This document shows positions 52,642 through 62,819 of a DNA stretch of 64,000 nt, in pieces; the first letter of the stretch is position 1, and the number at the start of each line of letters is the position of its first letter. The stretch is from an uncultured Gammaproteobacteria bacterium (lineage in GTDB: Bacteria; Pseudomonadota; Gammaproteobacteria; Pseudomonadales; Pseudohongiellaceae), in assembly GCA_913060975.1 (NCBI GenBank), contig CAJXVC010000005.1:186001-250000 (forward strand). The letters run 5' to 3'. The position numbers were made by a program, and so were the translations under genes. The notes below the pieces were generated by a model. The model was not told where the DNA came from, ran no database searches, and saw only the letters and a program-made list of their open reading frames with translations.

Positions 52642-53091
52642 ATGACCATTCGCAGTTTGGCTACTCGAATCACACTATTAGCGCTCATGTTGGTCTCGCC
52701 TGTGCTTATGGCCCAAGAGCGCAGCTTCATTGGTCGCAGTAGCGCCGAGGACAATAGTGGTCCGCCTTTCAGCACGGCCGTGATGGCGGATAACACCCTG
52801 TATATTTCCGGCAGTTTGGGATTGGAGAACGGCCAAGTACCGGAAGACCCGGCTGTTGAGGCACACAACCTGTTGTCCGGATTCGTCGCTACCCTGGCTG
52901 AGGCCGACATGACGATGGATGATCTGGTCTACGTGACTATATACTGCTCTGACTTGTCCCTTTATGATCAATTCAACGAGATTTACCGCACGTATTTTAC
53001 CCAGGAGTTTCCAGCCCGGGCATTCATCGGTACCAGTGTCTTGTTGCGCGGTGCGCGCTTTGAGATGCAGGCAATTGCCGTCAAGGATTAG
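52642..53091 (+). CDS. Exported RidA-family protein
   Basis: 149 residues from ATG 52642 (GCAAGGAGAATTTG). The signal peptide is clear (IRSLATRITLLALMLVSPVLMAQ), unlike cytoplasmic RidA. The domain shows TAVMADNTLYISGSLGL, VTIYCSDLSLYDQFNEIYRTYF and FPARAFIGTSVLLRGARFEMQAIAV, with the key arginine of RidA in the AR motif region. Canonical RidA removes reactive enamines from PLP-dependent reactions. A periplasmic version suggests another substrate. Followed by an exported SRPBCC gene on the same strand. Confidence 0.86.
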   Translation: MTIRSLATRITLLALMLVSPVLMAQERSFIGRSSAEDNSGPPFSTAVMADNTLYISGSLGLENGQVPEDPAVEAHNLLSGFVATLAEADMTMDDLVYVTIYCSDLSLYDQFNEIYRTYFTQEFPARAFIGTSVLLRGARFEMQAIAVKD

Positions 53092-53149
53092 GTACAGTCT
53101 AAAACTCGCAAGATTTTTTCAACAACAATAATTAATACAGGAAGCTAGT

Positions 53150-53668
53150 ATGACGAGTATAAAAAGCATGAAAATTATAAAAAACACAACGCAATTGGTA
53201 GCAGGACTGGCAGCGACATTGTTAGCGTCACTGAGTTTGGCGCAGGAGTATGTCAGTATCGAAATGGAAATCGATGTGAACGCGTCTGCTGAGCATACCT
53301 GGGATGTGGTTGGCGACTATTGTGCCATCACTGATTGGTTGAACCTGAGTTGTGAAATCACATCAGGCAACGGTGGCATTGGTACCGTACGCTCGTTACT
53401 GGACGGCCGCATTCTGGAAATCATGGTTGCCGAAACCGAGTTGTCCTATGGCTATACACAGCCAAACGTGCCGGGTGAATTTTATAATCTGTATCATGGC
53501 TTCATGGAGGCGCGACCGGTTTCAGCCAATTCATCGAAACTGATTTACACCCTGATGCTGGATGTATCGAACATGGAAGATCAGGCGGCCAAAGACGCGG
53601 ATGTAGCACGTCGCCGTGCTACGTTTGAGCGTGCATTGGCGACTATGAAAGAGATGGCTGAGAGTTAA
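53150..53668 (+). CDS. Exported SRPBCC (START/polyketide-cyclase-like) protein
   Basis: 172 residues with a signal peptide (cleavage after SLA near residue 31). The mature domain is of the polyketide-cyclase/SRPBCC fold: EIDVNASAEHTWDVVGDYCAITDWLN at the start, LLDGRILEIMVAE in the middle, and DVARRRATFERALATMKEMAE as the long C-terminal helix. Such domains bind hydrophobic ligands. The N-terminal coding region is low-complexity. Second gene after the exported RidA. Function unknown. Confidence 0.84.
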   Translation: MTSIKSMKIIKNTTQLVAGLAATLLASLSLAQEYVSIEMEIDVNASAEHTWDVVGDYCAITDWLNLSCEITSGNGGIGTVRSLLDGRILEIMVAETELSYGYTQPNVPGEFYNLYHGFMEARPVSANSSKLIYTLMLDVSNMEDQAAKDADVARRRATFERALATMKEMAES

Positions 53669-53707
53669 TCAGCGGATTAAACCCGCGGTTATTTGAGGTT
53701 TGAGTGA

Positions 53708-53814
53708 GGGGCTTGTCAGGGGTAGCGGTTGCGGCACGCCGTAACCCATCCCTGGGGGCTCGTCCTCGGCATCCCTGCCTCACACGGCCGCAACCGCTAC
53801 CCCCGACAACCCCC
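53708..53814. repeat. Large inverted-repeat element, copy 1
   Basis: Two 28-nt arms (53708-53735 and 53787-53814), complementary at all but about two positions, around a 51-nt loop. The loop core ACGCCGTAA and CCATCCCTGGGGGCTCG is shared with copy 2. Noncoding. A transcript would fold into a very stable hairpin. Confidence 0.85.
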
Positions 53815-53909
53815 TTGCAGGCCTGTCGCTGAATTTTTACAAAGCTTCACTAGGATTGAGTGCTGGGCTTACGTACGGACGAAATTTCTAAGTCAGGATT
53901 AGTGAACTC

Positions 53910-54017
53910 GGGGCTTGGCAGGATTAGCAGTTCGGGCACGCCGTAAACCCATCCCTGGGGGCTCGAATTCGGCATCCCTGCCTCATACGGCCCCAACTGC
54001 CAGCCCTGCCAAACCCC
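53910..54017. repeat. Large inverted-repeat element, copy 2
   Basis: Second copy of the same element, with a nearly identical loop (ACGCCGTAAA, CCATCCCTGGGGGCTCGAA, TTCGGCATCCCTGCCTCATACG). The arms are diverged (about 20 of 28 positions pair, with compensating changes in part), and the flank TGCTGAATTTTCACAAGC resembles the flank of copy 1. The 95 bp between copies has no other feature. Confidence 0.82.
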
Positions 54018-54093
54018 TCGGCATGTTCAGTGCTGAATTTTCACAAGCACTTTTACAACTCGTGATATCAAACGGCCAGCATATGATCGAAGC

Positions 54094-56433
54094 CTATTTC
54101 GACTCTTGCTTGGCCGCGGCTTGTTTGAGCAGATCACCAAACGTTCCTGTGGTCGGTGCTTTCGGCTGTTGCTGCCGTGGTTGACTGCGTGCTGAGCGCT
54201 GCTGATTTTTACTGGCAGCTCCACCGGCTGGTTTAGCGCTCTTGTTGCCGGCAGTAGCAGGATCATCGCCAAGGCGCATGGACAGACCAATGCGTTTGCG
54301 CTGAATATCCACTTCCATCACTTTGACTTTGACGACTTCACCTGTCTTCACCACGGTGTGCGGGTCTTTGACGAAATGATCGGCCAGCGCAGAAATGTGT
54401 ACCAGGCCATCTTGGTGTACGCCAATATCGACAAAGGCACCGAAGTTGGTGACGTTGGTAATCACGCCTTCCAAGGTCATGCCGGGTTTGAGATCGCTCA
54501 GTGATTCGACGCCGTCTTTGAACGCGGCGGTGGTAAATTCCGGGCGCGGGTCGCGGCCGGGTTTATCCAGTTCGGCAAGAATGTCAGTCACAGTTGGCAG
54601 GCCAAAATTCTCATCTATGAATTCTTTTGGGTCGAGCTTGGTCAGGAACTGATGATCGCCGATTATTTTCTCGACGCTCTTGCCGTGCTTGGCGATGATC
54701 TTTTCAACAATGCTATAAGACTCCGGGTGCACGGCTGAGGCATCCAGTGGATTGCTGCCACCGGCAATGCGCAAGAAACCTGCCGCCTGCTCGAAACTCT
54801 TGTCACCAAACCGTGGCACTGCCTTGAGGTCTTCGCGGCTCTTGAAGGCGCCGTGACTGTTGCGGTAGCTGACAATATTCAGGGCAATGGATGGCGTCAG
54901 GCCGGACACGCGCTTTAACAATGGGGCGGAGGCGGTGTTGACGTCTACGCCGACCGCGTTTACACAGTCCTCGACCACGGCATCCAGTGACTGGCTGAGT
55001 TTTACCTGGCTCACATCATGTTGATACTGGCCTACACCGATCGACTTGGGGTCGATCTTCACCAGTTCTGCCAGGGGGTCTTGCAGGCGGCGGGCGATAG
55101 AGATAGCGCCGCGCACAGTCACGTCCAGATCAGGAAATTCTTCGCGGGCTAGATCGGAAGCCGAGTACACCGAAGCGCCAGCTTCGTTCACCATGGCTTT
55201 GACGACTTTCAATTCAGGGTGACGTTTCATCAGGTCGCCGGCCAGTTTGTCGGTCTCTCGTGAAGCAGTGCCGTTGCCGATAGCCACAAGTTCAACGCCA
55301 TGCTTTTTACACAGTTTGGTCAGGACGGAGATGGACTCGTCCCATTGATTGCGCGGCGCGTGTGGATAGATCGCGGTGTCTTCCAGATACTTGCCAGTAC
55401 GATCGACGACACAAACCTTCACGCCGGTGCGCAGGCCCGGGTCCAGACCCAGTGTAATCTTGTTGCCGGCCGGCGAGGCGAGCAGGATGGCCTTCATGTT
55501 TTCGGTGAACACGCGAATGGCTTCTTCGTCAGACTGTTCGCGCAATTGACCCAGCAGATCGGTTTCCATGCGCGTGAGCATTTTCACCTTCCAGGTCCAA
55601 CGTACGACTTCGCCCAGCCATTTGTCGGCGGGACGACCCTTGTCTTCAATGCCAAACTGTTGGCCTATCATGGTCTCGCAAGGATCGGTCTGACCGGCTT
55701 CAACACCCGCGCTGCCAATCTCGACTGTCAGGAAACCTTCCTTGCGGCCACGAAAAACTGCCAAAGCGCGATGCGAAGGAATTTTGTTCAGGCGTTCGCT
55801 GTATTCGAAATAGTCGCTGAATTTGGCGGCTTCATTCTTCTTGTCTTCGATGACTTTCGAGCGCAGCTCGCCGTCTTCCCACAAGTGCTTGCGCAGTTTG
55901 CCGCTCAGTGCGGCATCTTCGCTAAAGCGCTCCATCAAAATATACTTGGCGCCTTCCAGGGCAGCCTTGGTATCGGCGACAGGATTTTCCTGCCGATCTT
56001 TGTCAACAAAATCTGCGGCGAGTTTTTCCGGATCAAGTGATGGGTCGGCAAAGAGTTTATCGGCCAGTGGTTCCAGGCCGGCTTCGATGGCGATCATGGC
56101 CTTGGTGCGGCGCTTGGGCTTGTAGGGCAGGTAAATATCTTCCAGTTCGGTCTTGGTCTCCGCCGCGTTGATTTGCTTTTCCAGTTCCGGGGTCAGTTTT
56201 TCCTGTTCCTTGATGCTGGCCAGAATTGTTTCACGTCGTTCCAGCATTTCCCGCAGGTAGCCCAGACGTTGCTCGAGGTCTCGTAGTTGCAAGTCATCCA
56301 GGCCGCCAGTGGCTTCCTTACGGTAACGGGAGATGAAGGGCACGGTCGCGCCGTCATCCAGCAGCGCAATCGCGGCGTCTACTTGTGAGTTCTTGATCTT
56401 GAGTTCTTCGGCTATTTTCTGGGCAATATTCAT
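54094..56433 (-). CDS. tex: Transcription accessory protein Tex
   Basis: 779 residues, the normal Tex length. N-terminal helical domain from [22 protein letters not shown], the YqgF-like nuclease fold about residues 320-460 ([13 protein letters not shown]), two helix-hairpin-helix motifs ([37 protein letters not shown]), and a C-terminal S1 RNA-binding domain about residues 640-710 ([31 protein letters not shown]). Involved in RNA-linked transcription or decay. The last 60 residues are a basic, glutamine- and alanine-rich tail longer than usual. Followed by the inverted-repeat elements. Confidence 0.97.
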   Translation of the reverse strand: MNIAQKIAEELKIKNSQVDAAIALLDDGATVPFISRYRKEATGGLDDLQLRDLEQRLGYLREMLERRETILASIKEQEKLTPELEKQINAAETKTELEDIYLPYKPKRRTKAMIAIEAGLEPLADKLFADPSLDPEKLAADFVDKDRQENPVADTKAALEGAKYILMERFSEDAALSGKLRKHLWEDGELRSKVIEDKKNEAAKFSDYFEYSERLNKIPSHRALAVFRGRKEGFLTVEIGSAGVEAGQTDPCETMIGQQFGIEDKGRPADKWLGEVVRWTWKVKMLTRMETDLLGQLREQSDEEAIRVFTENMKAILLASPAGNKITLGLDPGLRTGVKVCVVDRTGKYLEDTAIYPHAPRNQWDESISVLTKLCKKHGVELVAIGNGTASRETDKLAGDLMKRHPELKVVKAMVNEAGASVYSASDLAREEFPDLDVTVRGAISIARRLQDPLAELVKIDPKSIGVGQYQHDVSQVKLSQSLDAVVEDCVNAVGVDVNTASAPLLKRVSGLTPSIALNIVSYRNSHGAFKSREDLKAVPRFGDKSFEQAAGFLRIAGGSNPLDASAVHPESYSIVEKIIAKHGKSVEKIIGDHQFLTKLDPKEFIDENFGLPTVTDILAELDKPGRDPRPEFTTAAFKDGVESLSDLKPGMTLEGVITNVTNFGAFVDIGVHQDGLVHISALADHFVKDPHTVVKTGEVVKVKVMEVDIQRKRIGLSMRLGDDPATAGNKSAKPAGGAASKNQQRSARSQPRQQQPKAPTTGTFGDLLKQAAAKQESK

Positions 56434-56880
56434 AACTATCCTGCATTCTCTGTCGCCAGAGAAATTTTATTTCTTGGGGAGGTCAGCCTCTCGTTTGGCG
56501 ATTGACACGGCAGCCAGCGTTGCGTGTCAATTCATGGGGTACGGAGAGGCTGTACACTGCGAATGGGGCATTGATTTTAAGCTGATTGGAGCAGCAGAAC
56601 CAGTGCAAACTTTAATGAGAGTGTGAGTTGGTTTGCAGGCGGGGCATGCGGATTGCTGCGCGGCCACAAACTGATGCAGATCTGCAACCATGCATAGCTC
56701 TGGCACGTCAGTTGTGCCCCATTCGATAAGATTGTTTTACTTCAGTGAATTTTGAGTGTAGCGAGGAGTCGACAATCTCCAGGTTGTACCAGAGTGTGGG
56801 GAACTGCTCTGGCAAGTTTCTCCGAATGTTCTGAAACGAGCACAGGGCTCTAGCGCACTGGACTATTGAGGCAGTGCCGC
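56434..56880. other. Intergenic between rarA and tex, no gene recognised
   Basis: About 447 bp without a credible coding frame. It must contain the promoter of tex and the 3' end signal of rarA; no strong terminator hairpin was recognised. Confidence 0.4.
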
Positions 56881-58245
56881 TTAAGGCTGGTAACGTTTGT
56901 TTGTTGCCTGTGCATCCAGTCGCCGAAACTCCGCCATCTTCTCCTTGATACGCATCTCCAAACCCGCTTCGCGCGGTGCATAGAATTCAGTCTGGTGAAT
57001 CTCTTCTGGCAGATAATTCTCGCCAGCGGCAAAGGCATTGTCTTCATCATGGGCGTAGCGATACTCGGCGCCATGGCCCATCTCCTTGCTCAGACTTGTG
57101 GGCGCATTGCGCAAGTGAATGGGCACTTCCAGTGAGCCGGTGTCGGTGACTAATTGCTGCGCGCTGCCGAATGCCTGATACAGTGCATTGCTCTTCGGTG
57201 CGCTGGCCATGTAGACCGCGGCTTGCGCCAGCGCCAGATCGCCTTCGGGGCTACCCAGTCGCGTGTAGGTATCCCAGCAATCCAGACACACCTGCAGAGC
57301 GCGCGGATCGGCCAGGCCGATGTCCTCGGACGCCATGCGGGTCAAGCGGCGCGCCAGATAGATTGGATCACAGCCGCCGTCAAGCATGCGCGTTAACCAG
57401 TAAAGTGCGCCGTCCGGCGAAGAGCCGCGCACCGCTTTGTGTAGTGCCGAGATCTGGTCATAGAAATGATCACCACCCTTGTCGAAGCGGCGATAGCTTT
57501 CGGCCAGTACCTGATCAATATGCTCATCGCTAATGACGCGTTGGCCATCCACCGCTTCAGCCATATCACTGAGCACTTCCAGATAGTTCAGGGTGCGCCG
57601 GGCATCGCCATCGCCGGCGCGAGCCAGATGGGTTTTCTGTTCGTCGCTCAGAGTTAAACCCAGCGCACCCAGGCCGCGTTCGCTATCAGTCAGCGCGTGC
57701 TCAATCACCCCCAGCAAGTCGGCTTCGGTCAGGCTCTTTAACAAATAGACCCGGGCGCGGGAGAGCAGGGCGTTGTTTAGCTCGAACGAGGGGTTCTCGG
57801 TGGTGGCACCAATAAACAGGACGGTGCCGTCTTCGATGTGTGGCAGGAAGGCATCCTGTTGGGACTTGTTAAAACGATGCACCTCATCCACAAACAGGAT
57901 GGTCTTCTTGCTGCTGCGCGCCTGCTGGTATTTGGCGCGCTCGATGGTCTCGCGAATGTCTTTGACGCCCGACAACACCGCCGACAAGGCTTCGAAGTGA
58001 CAATCGCAGGCCGCGGCAATTATGCGCGCGAGCGTAGTCTTGCCGACACCGGGCGGGCCCCACAAAATCATCGAGTGGGGCTGCTGCTTGTCGATGGCCT
58101 CGAAGATGGATTTGCCGGGACTCAACAGATGCGCCTGACCGACAAACTCGGCCACGGTGCGCGGGCGCAGCCGGGCGGCCAGTGGCTGATAGAGCGGCTG
58201 GCTTTCTTCGTCGGCGAACAGGGAGTCTGTGCTGGTGTCGGACAT
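56881..58245 (-). CDS. rarA: Replication-associated recombination protein A (RarA/MgsA)
   Basis: 454 residues. AAA+ clamp-loader-type ATPase acting at stalled forks. Start [30 protein letters not shown], Walker [10 protein letters not shown] (63-71), Walker [11 protein letters not shown] (116-125), sensor 1 [12 protein letters not shown], arginine finger region [10 protein letters not shown], then the C-terminal tetramerisation domain ([21 protein letters not shown]). Length and motifs are normal. Single gene, divergent from rdgC. Confidence 0.97.
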   Translation of the reverse strand: MSDTSTDSLFADEESQPLYQPLAARLRPRTVAEFVGQAHLLSPGKSIFEAIDKQQPHSMILWGPPGVGKTTLARIIAAACDCHFEALSAVLSGVKDIRETIERAKYQQARSSKKTILFVDEVHRFNKSQQDAFLPHIEDGTVLFIGATTENPSFELNNALLSRARVYLLKSLTEADLLGVIEHALTDSERGLGALGLTLSDEQKTHLARAGDGDARRTLNYLEVLSDMAEAVDGQRVISDEHIDQVLAESYRRFDKGGDHFYDQISALHKAVRGSSPDGALYWLTRMLDGGCDPIYLARRLTRMASEDIGLADPRALQVCLDCWDTYTRLGSPEGDLALAQAAVYMASAPKSNALYQAFGSAQQLVTDTGSLEVPIHLRNAPTSLSKEMGHGAEYRYAHDEDNAFAAGENYLPEEIHQTEFYAPREAGLEMRIKEKMAEFRRLDAQATNKRYQP

Positions 58246-58496
58246 AGTCTGTAGTGATCTGGGTAAAGTGCAGCTGCGGATACGGCGCGATTAAAATGTG
58301 GGTATCTGTGTAACCCCATGATAGTACAGACCAACAACAAATAGTTTCCCGGCAGAGCAAATTGCCAGTTAATTGTTGCGCCGCAATCCGGCATAATCGG
58401 CGGCTCGCTTTTCACTTGCTTAACCCTTGTTCAACTCTTGCTAATAGCCCGCTTGGCTCCTGTTTCGCCAGCCAGCGTCGCCCGGAAAACTGATTT

Positions 58497-59519
58497 ATGT
58501 GGTTCAAGAACCTTCGCCTGTATCGCTTTACCCAGCCTTTTAATCCCAGCTCTGAAGAACTCGAAGCCCGATTGGCCGAGATCCCCTTTGTGCCCTGTAG
58601 CAACTATGAGAAATCCAGTCTGGGCTGGACAGCGCCAATTCCGGCCAGTGATCGCACTCACGAAGTCGTCAGCGAAGAGGAAGCCGAGGCTGGCGGTCTC
58701 GAAGAACTTGAACCGCCACTGACCCACACCATTGGCAAGTACACCATGATCTGCGCCAGACGCCAGGAACGCCTGTTACCGGCATCGGTGATTCGCGAAT
58801 CCACCAGTGAAAAAGTTGCTGAGCTGGAGCAGCGTCAGGCACGCAAGATCTACCGCAAGGAACGCAAGCAGATTCAGGAAGACGTCACCGCCATCCTGCT
58901 GCCGCAAGCCTTTACCCGTACCCAGCGCACTTATGCCTATTTGTCGCTGGAAGACAACCTGCTGGTCGTCGATGCGGCATCCGCGCCACGCGCCGAAGAG
59001 CTGGTCACGCTGCTGCGTAATTCACTTGGCTCACTGCCAGTGGCCCTGCCGGAAACCAAGCGCAACCCGTCCGATGTCATGACCAGTTGGCTGCAGGCCA
59101 GCAAGGCCAGCGACAAGTTTGATTTGTATGAAGACTGCGAGCTCTACAACCCACAGGATGGTAGCAATATCGTGCGTTGCAAGGGGCAGGATCTGGAAGG
59201 CGAAGAAATCGGTGCCCACCTCGAAGCCGGCAAGCGCGTCAAAGCCCTGGGCGTGTCCTGGAACCATTTGCTGAGCTGCGTCATCGATGACGACCTGACT
59301 ATCAAGCGTCTGCGCTTTGAAGAGATGAAAGAAGAGTCAGAGAGTTTTGCCGAAGAAACCCCGGCGCAGAAATTCGATCAGGAATTTGCCTTGATGACGC
59401 TGGAGTTGTCCAACTTCTTCAAGTCACTCTTCAATGCCTTTGGTGGACTAGAGACGCCAAAACAAGGTGACAGCCATGCGAGTGAGTCAGAAAACCAAGA
59501 GAGTAACGACAGCGACTAG
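58497..59519 (+). CDS. rdgC: Recombination-associated protein RdgC
   Basis: 340 residues (E. coli about 303). Begins MWFKNLRLYRFTQPF, the RdgC start, and continues IGKYTMICARRQERLLPASVIR, RKERKQIQEDVTAILLPQAF and TRTQRTYAYLS. It forms a ring dimer on double-stranded DNA and moderates RecA. Compared with E. coli there is an extra acidic segment at about residues 54-75 (SEEEAEAGGLEELE) and a longer acidic tail. Next to rarA in the opposite direction, two replication/recombination genes side by side. Confidence 0.95.
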   Translation: MWFKNLRLYRFTQPFNPSSEELEARLAEIPFVPCSNYEKSSLGWTAPIPASDRTHEVVSEEEAEAGGLEELEPPLTHTIGKYTMICARRQERLLPASVIRESTSEKVAELEQRQARKIYRKERKQIQEDVTAILLPQAFTRTQRTYAYLSLEDNLLVVDAASAPRAEELVTLLRNSLGSLPVALPETKRNPSDVMTSWLQASKASDKFDLYEDCELYNPQDGSNIVRCKGQDLEGEEIGAHLEAGKRVKALGVSWNHLLSCVIDDDLTIKRLRFEEMKEESESFAEETPAQKFDQEFALMTLELSNFFKSLFNAFGGLETPKQGDSHASESENQESNDSD

Positions 59520-59664
59520 CAGCAAGCTATCGCAGCCAGGTTAGCGACCATGCGTTGGCAATTGATGCTGTTATGAGACCCAAAACAGGGCGGAATTAGC
59601 CCTGTTCCTGCCCGGTGATTCTTGCTACAACTAACGCAGTACCCAATCACCCGAGGGTTTTGCC

Positions 59665-61143
59665 ATGGATAGACGTCGCTTTTTACGTTTGAGCGTAGCA
59701 ACAGGCGCACTGCTGGCCTTGCCGGTAGCGGTCAGCCGCCAGGCCTTTGCCGCCGCACTACCCTCGGCGATTACCGATTTTTCTGCGCTGGATCTCTCGG
59801 CCGCCATTCGCGCCAAAGAAGTTAGCTGCGTCGAAGTCATGCAGGCTTATCTGACTCATATCCACCGCGTAAACCCCACCTACAATGCCATTGTCAGCCT
59901 GGTCGATGATGACTCCTTGCTGCAACAGGCCAGGCAGGCTGACCGCGAACTTGCCGCTGGCAACTACGCCGGTTGGATGCATGGCATGCCTCATGCGGCC
60001 AAAGATCTCACTGCGGTAGCAGGGCTCGTCTATACCAGCGGCTCCCCCATGTACGCCGATCGTATTGCCGATCGCGATGCCAGTTGGGTTACTCGCGTGC
60101 GCAACAGCGGCGCTATTTTTATTGGCAAGACCAACTCCCCGGAGTTTGGTCTGGGCTCACAAACCTACAACCCCGTGTTCGGCGCGACCGGCAGTGCTTG
60201 TCGACCGGATCTCACTGCCGGTGGCAGTAGCGGCGGTGCTGCCTCGGGTCTGGGTACACACATGCTCCCGGTTGCCGACGGCAGCGACATGATGGGCTCG
60301 TTGCGCAATCCCGGCGCCTTTAACAACGTCATTGGCTTTCGTCCCAGCGCCGGCAGCATGAACGACACGCCGCCGTCATCTCTGCCGTTGTCCACCGGTG
60401 GCCCGATGGGGCGCAACACGGCGGACACGATTCAACTGCTCAATACTATGCGGCCTGAACCAATAACCGGTGATTTTACGCCGCTGAATTTGCGTGGCGT
60501 GAACATCGGTTGGCTGGGCGATCTGGACGGCTATCTGACCATGGAAACTGGCATTCTGCCGCTGTGTGAAGAGGCGCTCGATAGCGTCGCCGAAGCCGGT
60601 GCCGAGGTCGATGCCACGCAACTACGTTTCGACCCGAGTGACCTGTGGGAGTGCTGGACAACACTGCGCCATTCCGGCCGCGCTAACATGCTCGACTTCT
60701 ACAACAACCCACAAACCAAAGCCCTGTTAAAACCCGAACTGATCTGGGAAATCGAACAGGGCATGGCGATGACCGATGCCGATGTGGAACGTGCGCAGGG
60801 CATTCGCACGCGCTGGCTGGCGGAACTGGATCGCCTGTTTGGCGACTATGATTTTCTGGTTTTGCCAACGGCGCAAGTGTTCCCGTTCTCCAAAGACGTA
60901 CACTGGCCCAAGTACATCGGTCTACGCGAGATGGATACTTATCATCGCTGGATGGAAGTGGTTATTCTCGGCAGTCTTGGTGGTTTGCCGATTATCAATG
61001 TGCCAGTTGGCTTTGATGCCGGCGGTCGTCCGATGGGTATGCAGGTCATGGGCCGCTACGGCGATGACAAGCGGGTGTTGGAGTTTGGTCTGGCCTACGA
61101 ACAGCGCAATGACTTTTTGGGGCAGCGACCTGCTCTGGGCTGA
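59665..61143 (+). CDS. Tat-exported amidase (amidase signature family)
   Basis: 492 residues. Twin-arginine signal MDRRRFLRLSVATGALLALP. Ser-cisSer-Lys triad: K113 in AAKDLTAV, cis-Ser S188 in AGGSSGGAASG and nucleophile S212 in GSLRNPGAFNN. Substrate range of this family is broad (amides, Glu-tRNA, urea derivatives); specificity here cannot be told. The complete domain runs to the C-terminus. Export of a folded enzyme to the periplasm is indicated. Start ATG 59665. Confidence 0.9.
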   Translation: MDRRRFLRLSVATGALLALPVAVSRQAFAAALPSAITDFSALDLSAAIRAKEVSCVEVMQAYLTHIHRVNPTYNAIVSLVDDDSLLQQARQADRELAAGNYAGWMHGMPHAAKDLTAVAGLVYTSGSPMYADRIADRDASWVTRVRNSGAIFIGKTNSPEFGLGSQTYNPVFGATGSACRPDLTAGGSSGGAASGLGTHMLPVADGSDMMGSLRNPGAFNNVIGFRPSAGSMNDTPPSSLPLSTGGPMGRNTADTIQLLNTMRPEPITGDFTPLNLRGVNIGWLGDLDGYLTMETGILPLCEEALDSVAEAGAEVDATQLRFDPSDLWECWTTLRHSGRANMLDFYNNPQTKALLKPELIWEIEQGMAMTDADVERAQGIRTRWLAELDRLFGDYDFLVLPTAQVFPFSKDVHWPKYIGLREMDTYHRWMEVVILGSLGGLPIINVPVGFDAGGRPMGMQVMGRYGDDKRVLEFGLAYEQRNDFLGQRPALG

Positions 61144-61238
61144 CAAGCATTACAGCTTGTAAGGGATATCGGGAAAGGCCAATTGCGGCCTGTACCTGTT
61201 ACAATGGCGCTTACTAAACTAACAAGTAGTCGAGCCCT

Positions 61239-61607
61239 ATGTCTGCCTATCTGATTATCCGTTCCATCCATATGCTTTTCGCTATTCTGAGTTTCAGCGG
61301 TTTCGCACTGCGTGGCTACTGGATGCTGAAAGACTCACCCAAGCTGCAATCCAAACCCGCCCGTGTCTTGCCACACATTGTGGATACGTTCCTGTTACTC
61401 AGCGCGATTGTGCTGGTGATTATGAGTGGCTTTTACCCGATCGCTACCAGCTGGATCAATATCAAGATCGTCCTGCTGATTGCCTATATTGTGCTGGGCA
61501 CGATTGCCTTGAAGCGCGGCAAAACCAAGCAAGTGCGCACGATTACTTTCGTGCTCGGGTTAATCACCGTGCTGGCCATTTTTGCAGTGGCTTCAATCAA
61601 GCCATAA
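61239..61607 (+). CDS. SirB-family membrane protein
   Basis: 122 residues, four TM helices. SirB2-type pattern: [30 protein letters not shown], then [16 protein letters not shown] and [23 protein letters not shown]. SirB proteins are linked by genome context to RNA and acid-stress genes; function unclear. The next gene starts 5 bp after the stop, so they form an operon. Confidence 0.9.
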   Translation: MSAYLIIRSIHMLFAILSFSGFALRGYWMLKDSPKLQSKPARVLPHIVDTFLLLSAIVLVIMSGFYPIATSWINIKIVLLIAYIVLGTIALKRGKTKQVRTITFVLGLITVLAIFAVASIKP

Positions 61608-61612
61608 ATTCA

Positions 61613-62611
61613 ATGAGCACTAAAATCTCAATTCCTCTTTCGGTGTTAGACCTGGCGCCTGTAACCAGCGATGGCACAGTGGCGCAGGCCTTGCACAACG
61701 TCGTCGACCTGGCACAGAACGCCGAGCGTCTTGGTTACAATCGCTACTGGGTTGCTGAACACCACAACATGGCTGGCATCGCCAGCTCGGCAACGGCAGT
61801 ACTGATCGGCCAGATCGCAGCGGCAACCAAGACTATTCGCGTCGGTTCCGGCGGCATCATGTTGCCCAATCACGCCCCGCTGGTTATCGCCGAACAGTTC
61901 GGCACGCTGGCGGAATTCTTCCCCGGTCGCATCGAATTAGGCCTGGGGCGCGCGCCGGGCACCGATCAACTCACTGCCCATGCATTGCGCCGCAATCTCA
62001 CCGGCGACGTCGATGACTTTCCCAATGATGTGGTTGAGCTACAGAATTATCTGGGCGAACCCAGACAAGGGCAGGCGGTTGTGGCCAATCCCGGTGCCGG
62101 TACCAATGTGCCGATCTGGATTCTTGGCTCCAGCTTGTTCGGCGCGCAACTGGCTGCTGCACTGGGCTTGCCCTATGCTTTTGCCTCGCACTTCGCGCCG
62201 CAACAAATGCTCGACGCGGTACGCCTTTATCGCGAACGCTTCAAGCCCTCGGCGCAACTGGACAAGCCTCATGTCATGCTGGGTTTTAATGTCTGCGTGG
62301 CGGACACGGACGAAGAAGCACACTACCTGCGTTCGTCGGCATCGCAGATGGCGCTGTCACTGCGTACTGGCAGTCCGATTCGTTTACCACCACCTATCGA
62401 AGGTTATGAGAATCAGATCAGCGCCAGCGACAAGGCCATGCTCGCCAACTGGACAGTGTGTTCGGGTGTTGGTTCGCAGGAAACCGTGCAGCGCCGCATG
62501 CAGGAATTCATAGAGCAAACTGGTGCTGACGAACTGATGTGCGTCTCGGCAATCTATGATCATGCCAAGCGCATTGAATCTTTTCGACTGACTGCTGAAC
62601 TAGCCGGCTGA
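61613..62611 (+). CDS. LLM-class flavin-dependent oxidoreductase (YhbW-like)
   Basis: 332 residues, a TIM-barrel luciferase-like enzyme. Family landmarks: [63 protein letters not shown], and later ASHFAPQ and [11 protein letters not shown]. Uses reduced FMN to oxidise or dehydrogenate unknown substrates; YhbW-type members are mostly uncharacterised. Five bp after SirB. Confidence 0.92.
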   Translation: MSTKISIPLSVLDLAPVTSDGTVAQALHNVVDLAQNAERLGYNRYWVAEHHNMAGIASSATAVLIGQIAAATKTIRVGSGGIMLPNHAPLVIAEQFGTLAEFFPGRIELGLGRAPGTDQLTAHALRRNLTGDVDDFPNDVVELQNYLGEPRQGQAVVANPGAGTNVPIWILGSSLFGAQLAAALGLPYAFASHFAPQQMLDAVRLYRERFKPSAQLDKPHVMLGFNVCVADTDEEAHYLRSSASQMALSLRTGSPIRLPPPIEGYENQISASDKAMLANWTVCSGVGSQETVQRRMQEFIEQTGADELMCVSAIYDHAKRIESFRLTAELAG

Positions 62612-62708
62612 TAGAGAGCTTACTGCCAGATAACGCAGGCGAGAAGAATAGAAAGAGCAAATATAAAAAGAACTGAAATAGAAAAATCAGAAATATAAAG
62701 AATGAAAC

Positions 62709-62746
62709 AAAAAGGGCGATGAGTCTGCACTCATCGCCCTTTTTTA
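62709..62746. terminator. Rho-independent, bidirectional terminator
   Basis: GGGCGATGAGT / ACTCATCGCCC perfect stem, flanked by A-run and T-run, between converging genes. The 90 bp before it is purine-rich low-complexity DNA of the kind seen at 4970 and 11700. Confidence 0.92.
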
Positions 62747-62819
62747 TGCCGCTTGTTTGAGTCCAGTCGTCTGGCTTTGTATTAACAGCTAGACGAAGCG
62801 ACTCAAACCCGCACGTTCA

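Noticed and set aside
55300-56040. Plus-strand 246-codon frame inside tex
   Set aside because: Shadow of the tex coding strand with no family match; tex is complete and normal in length.
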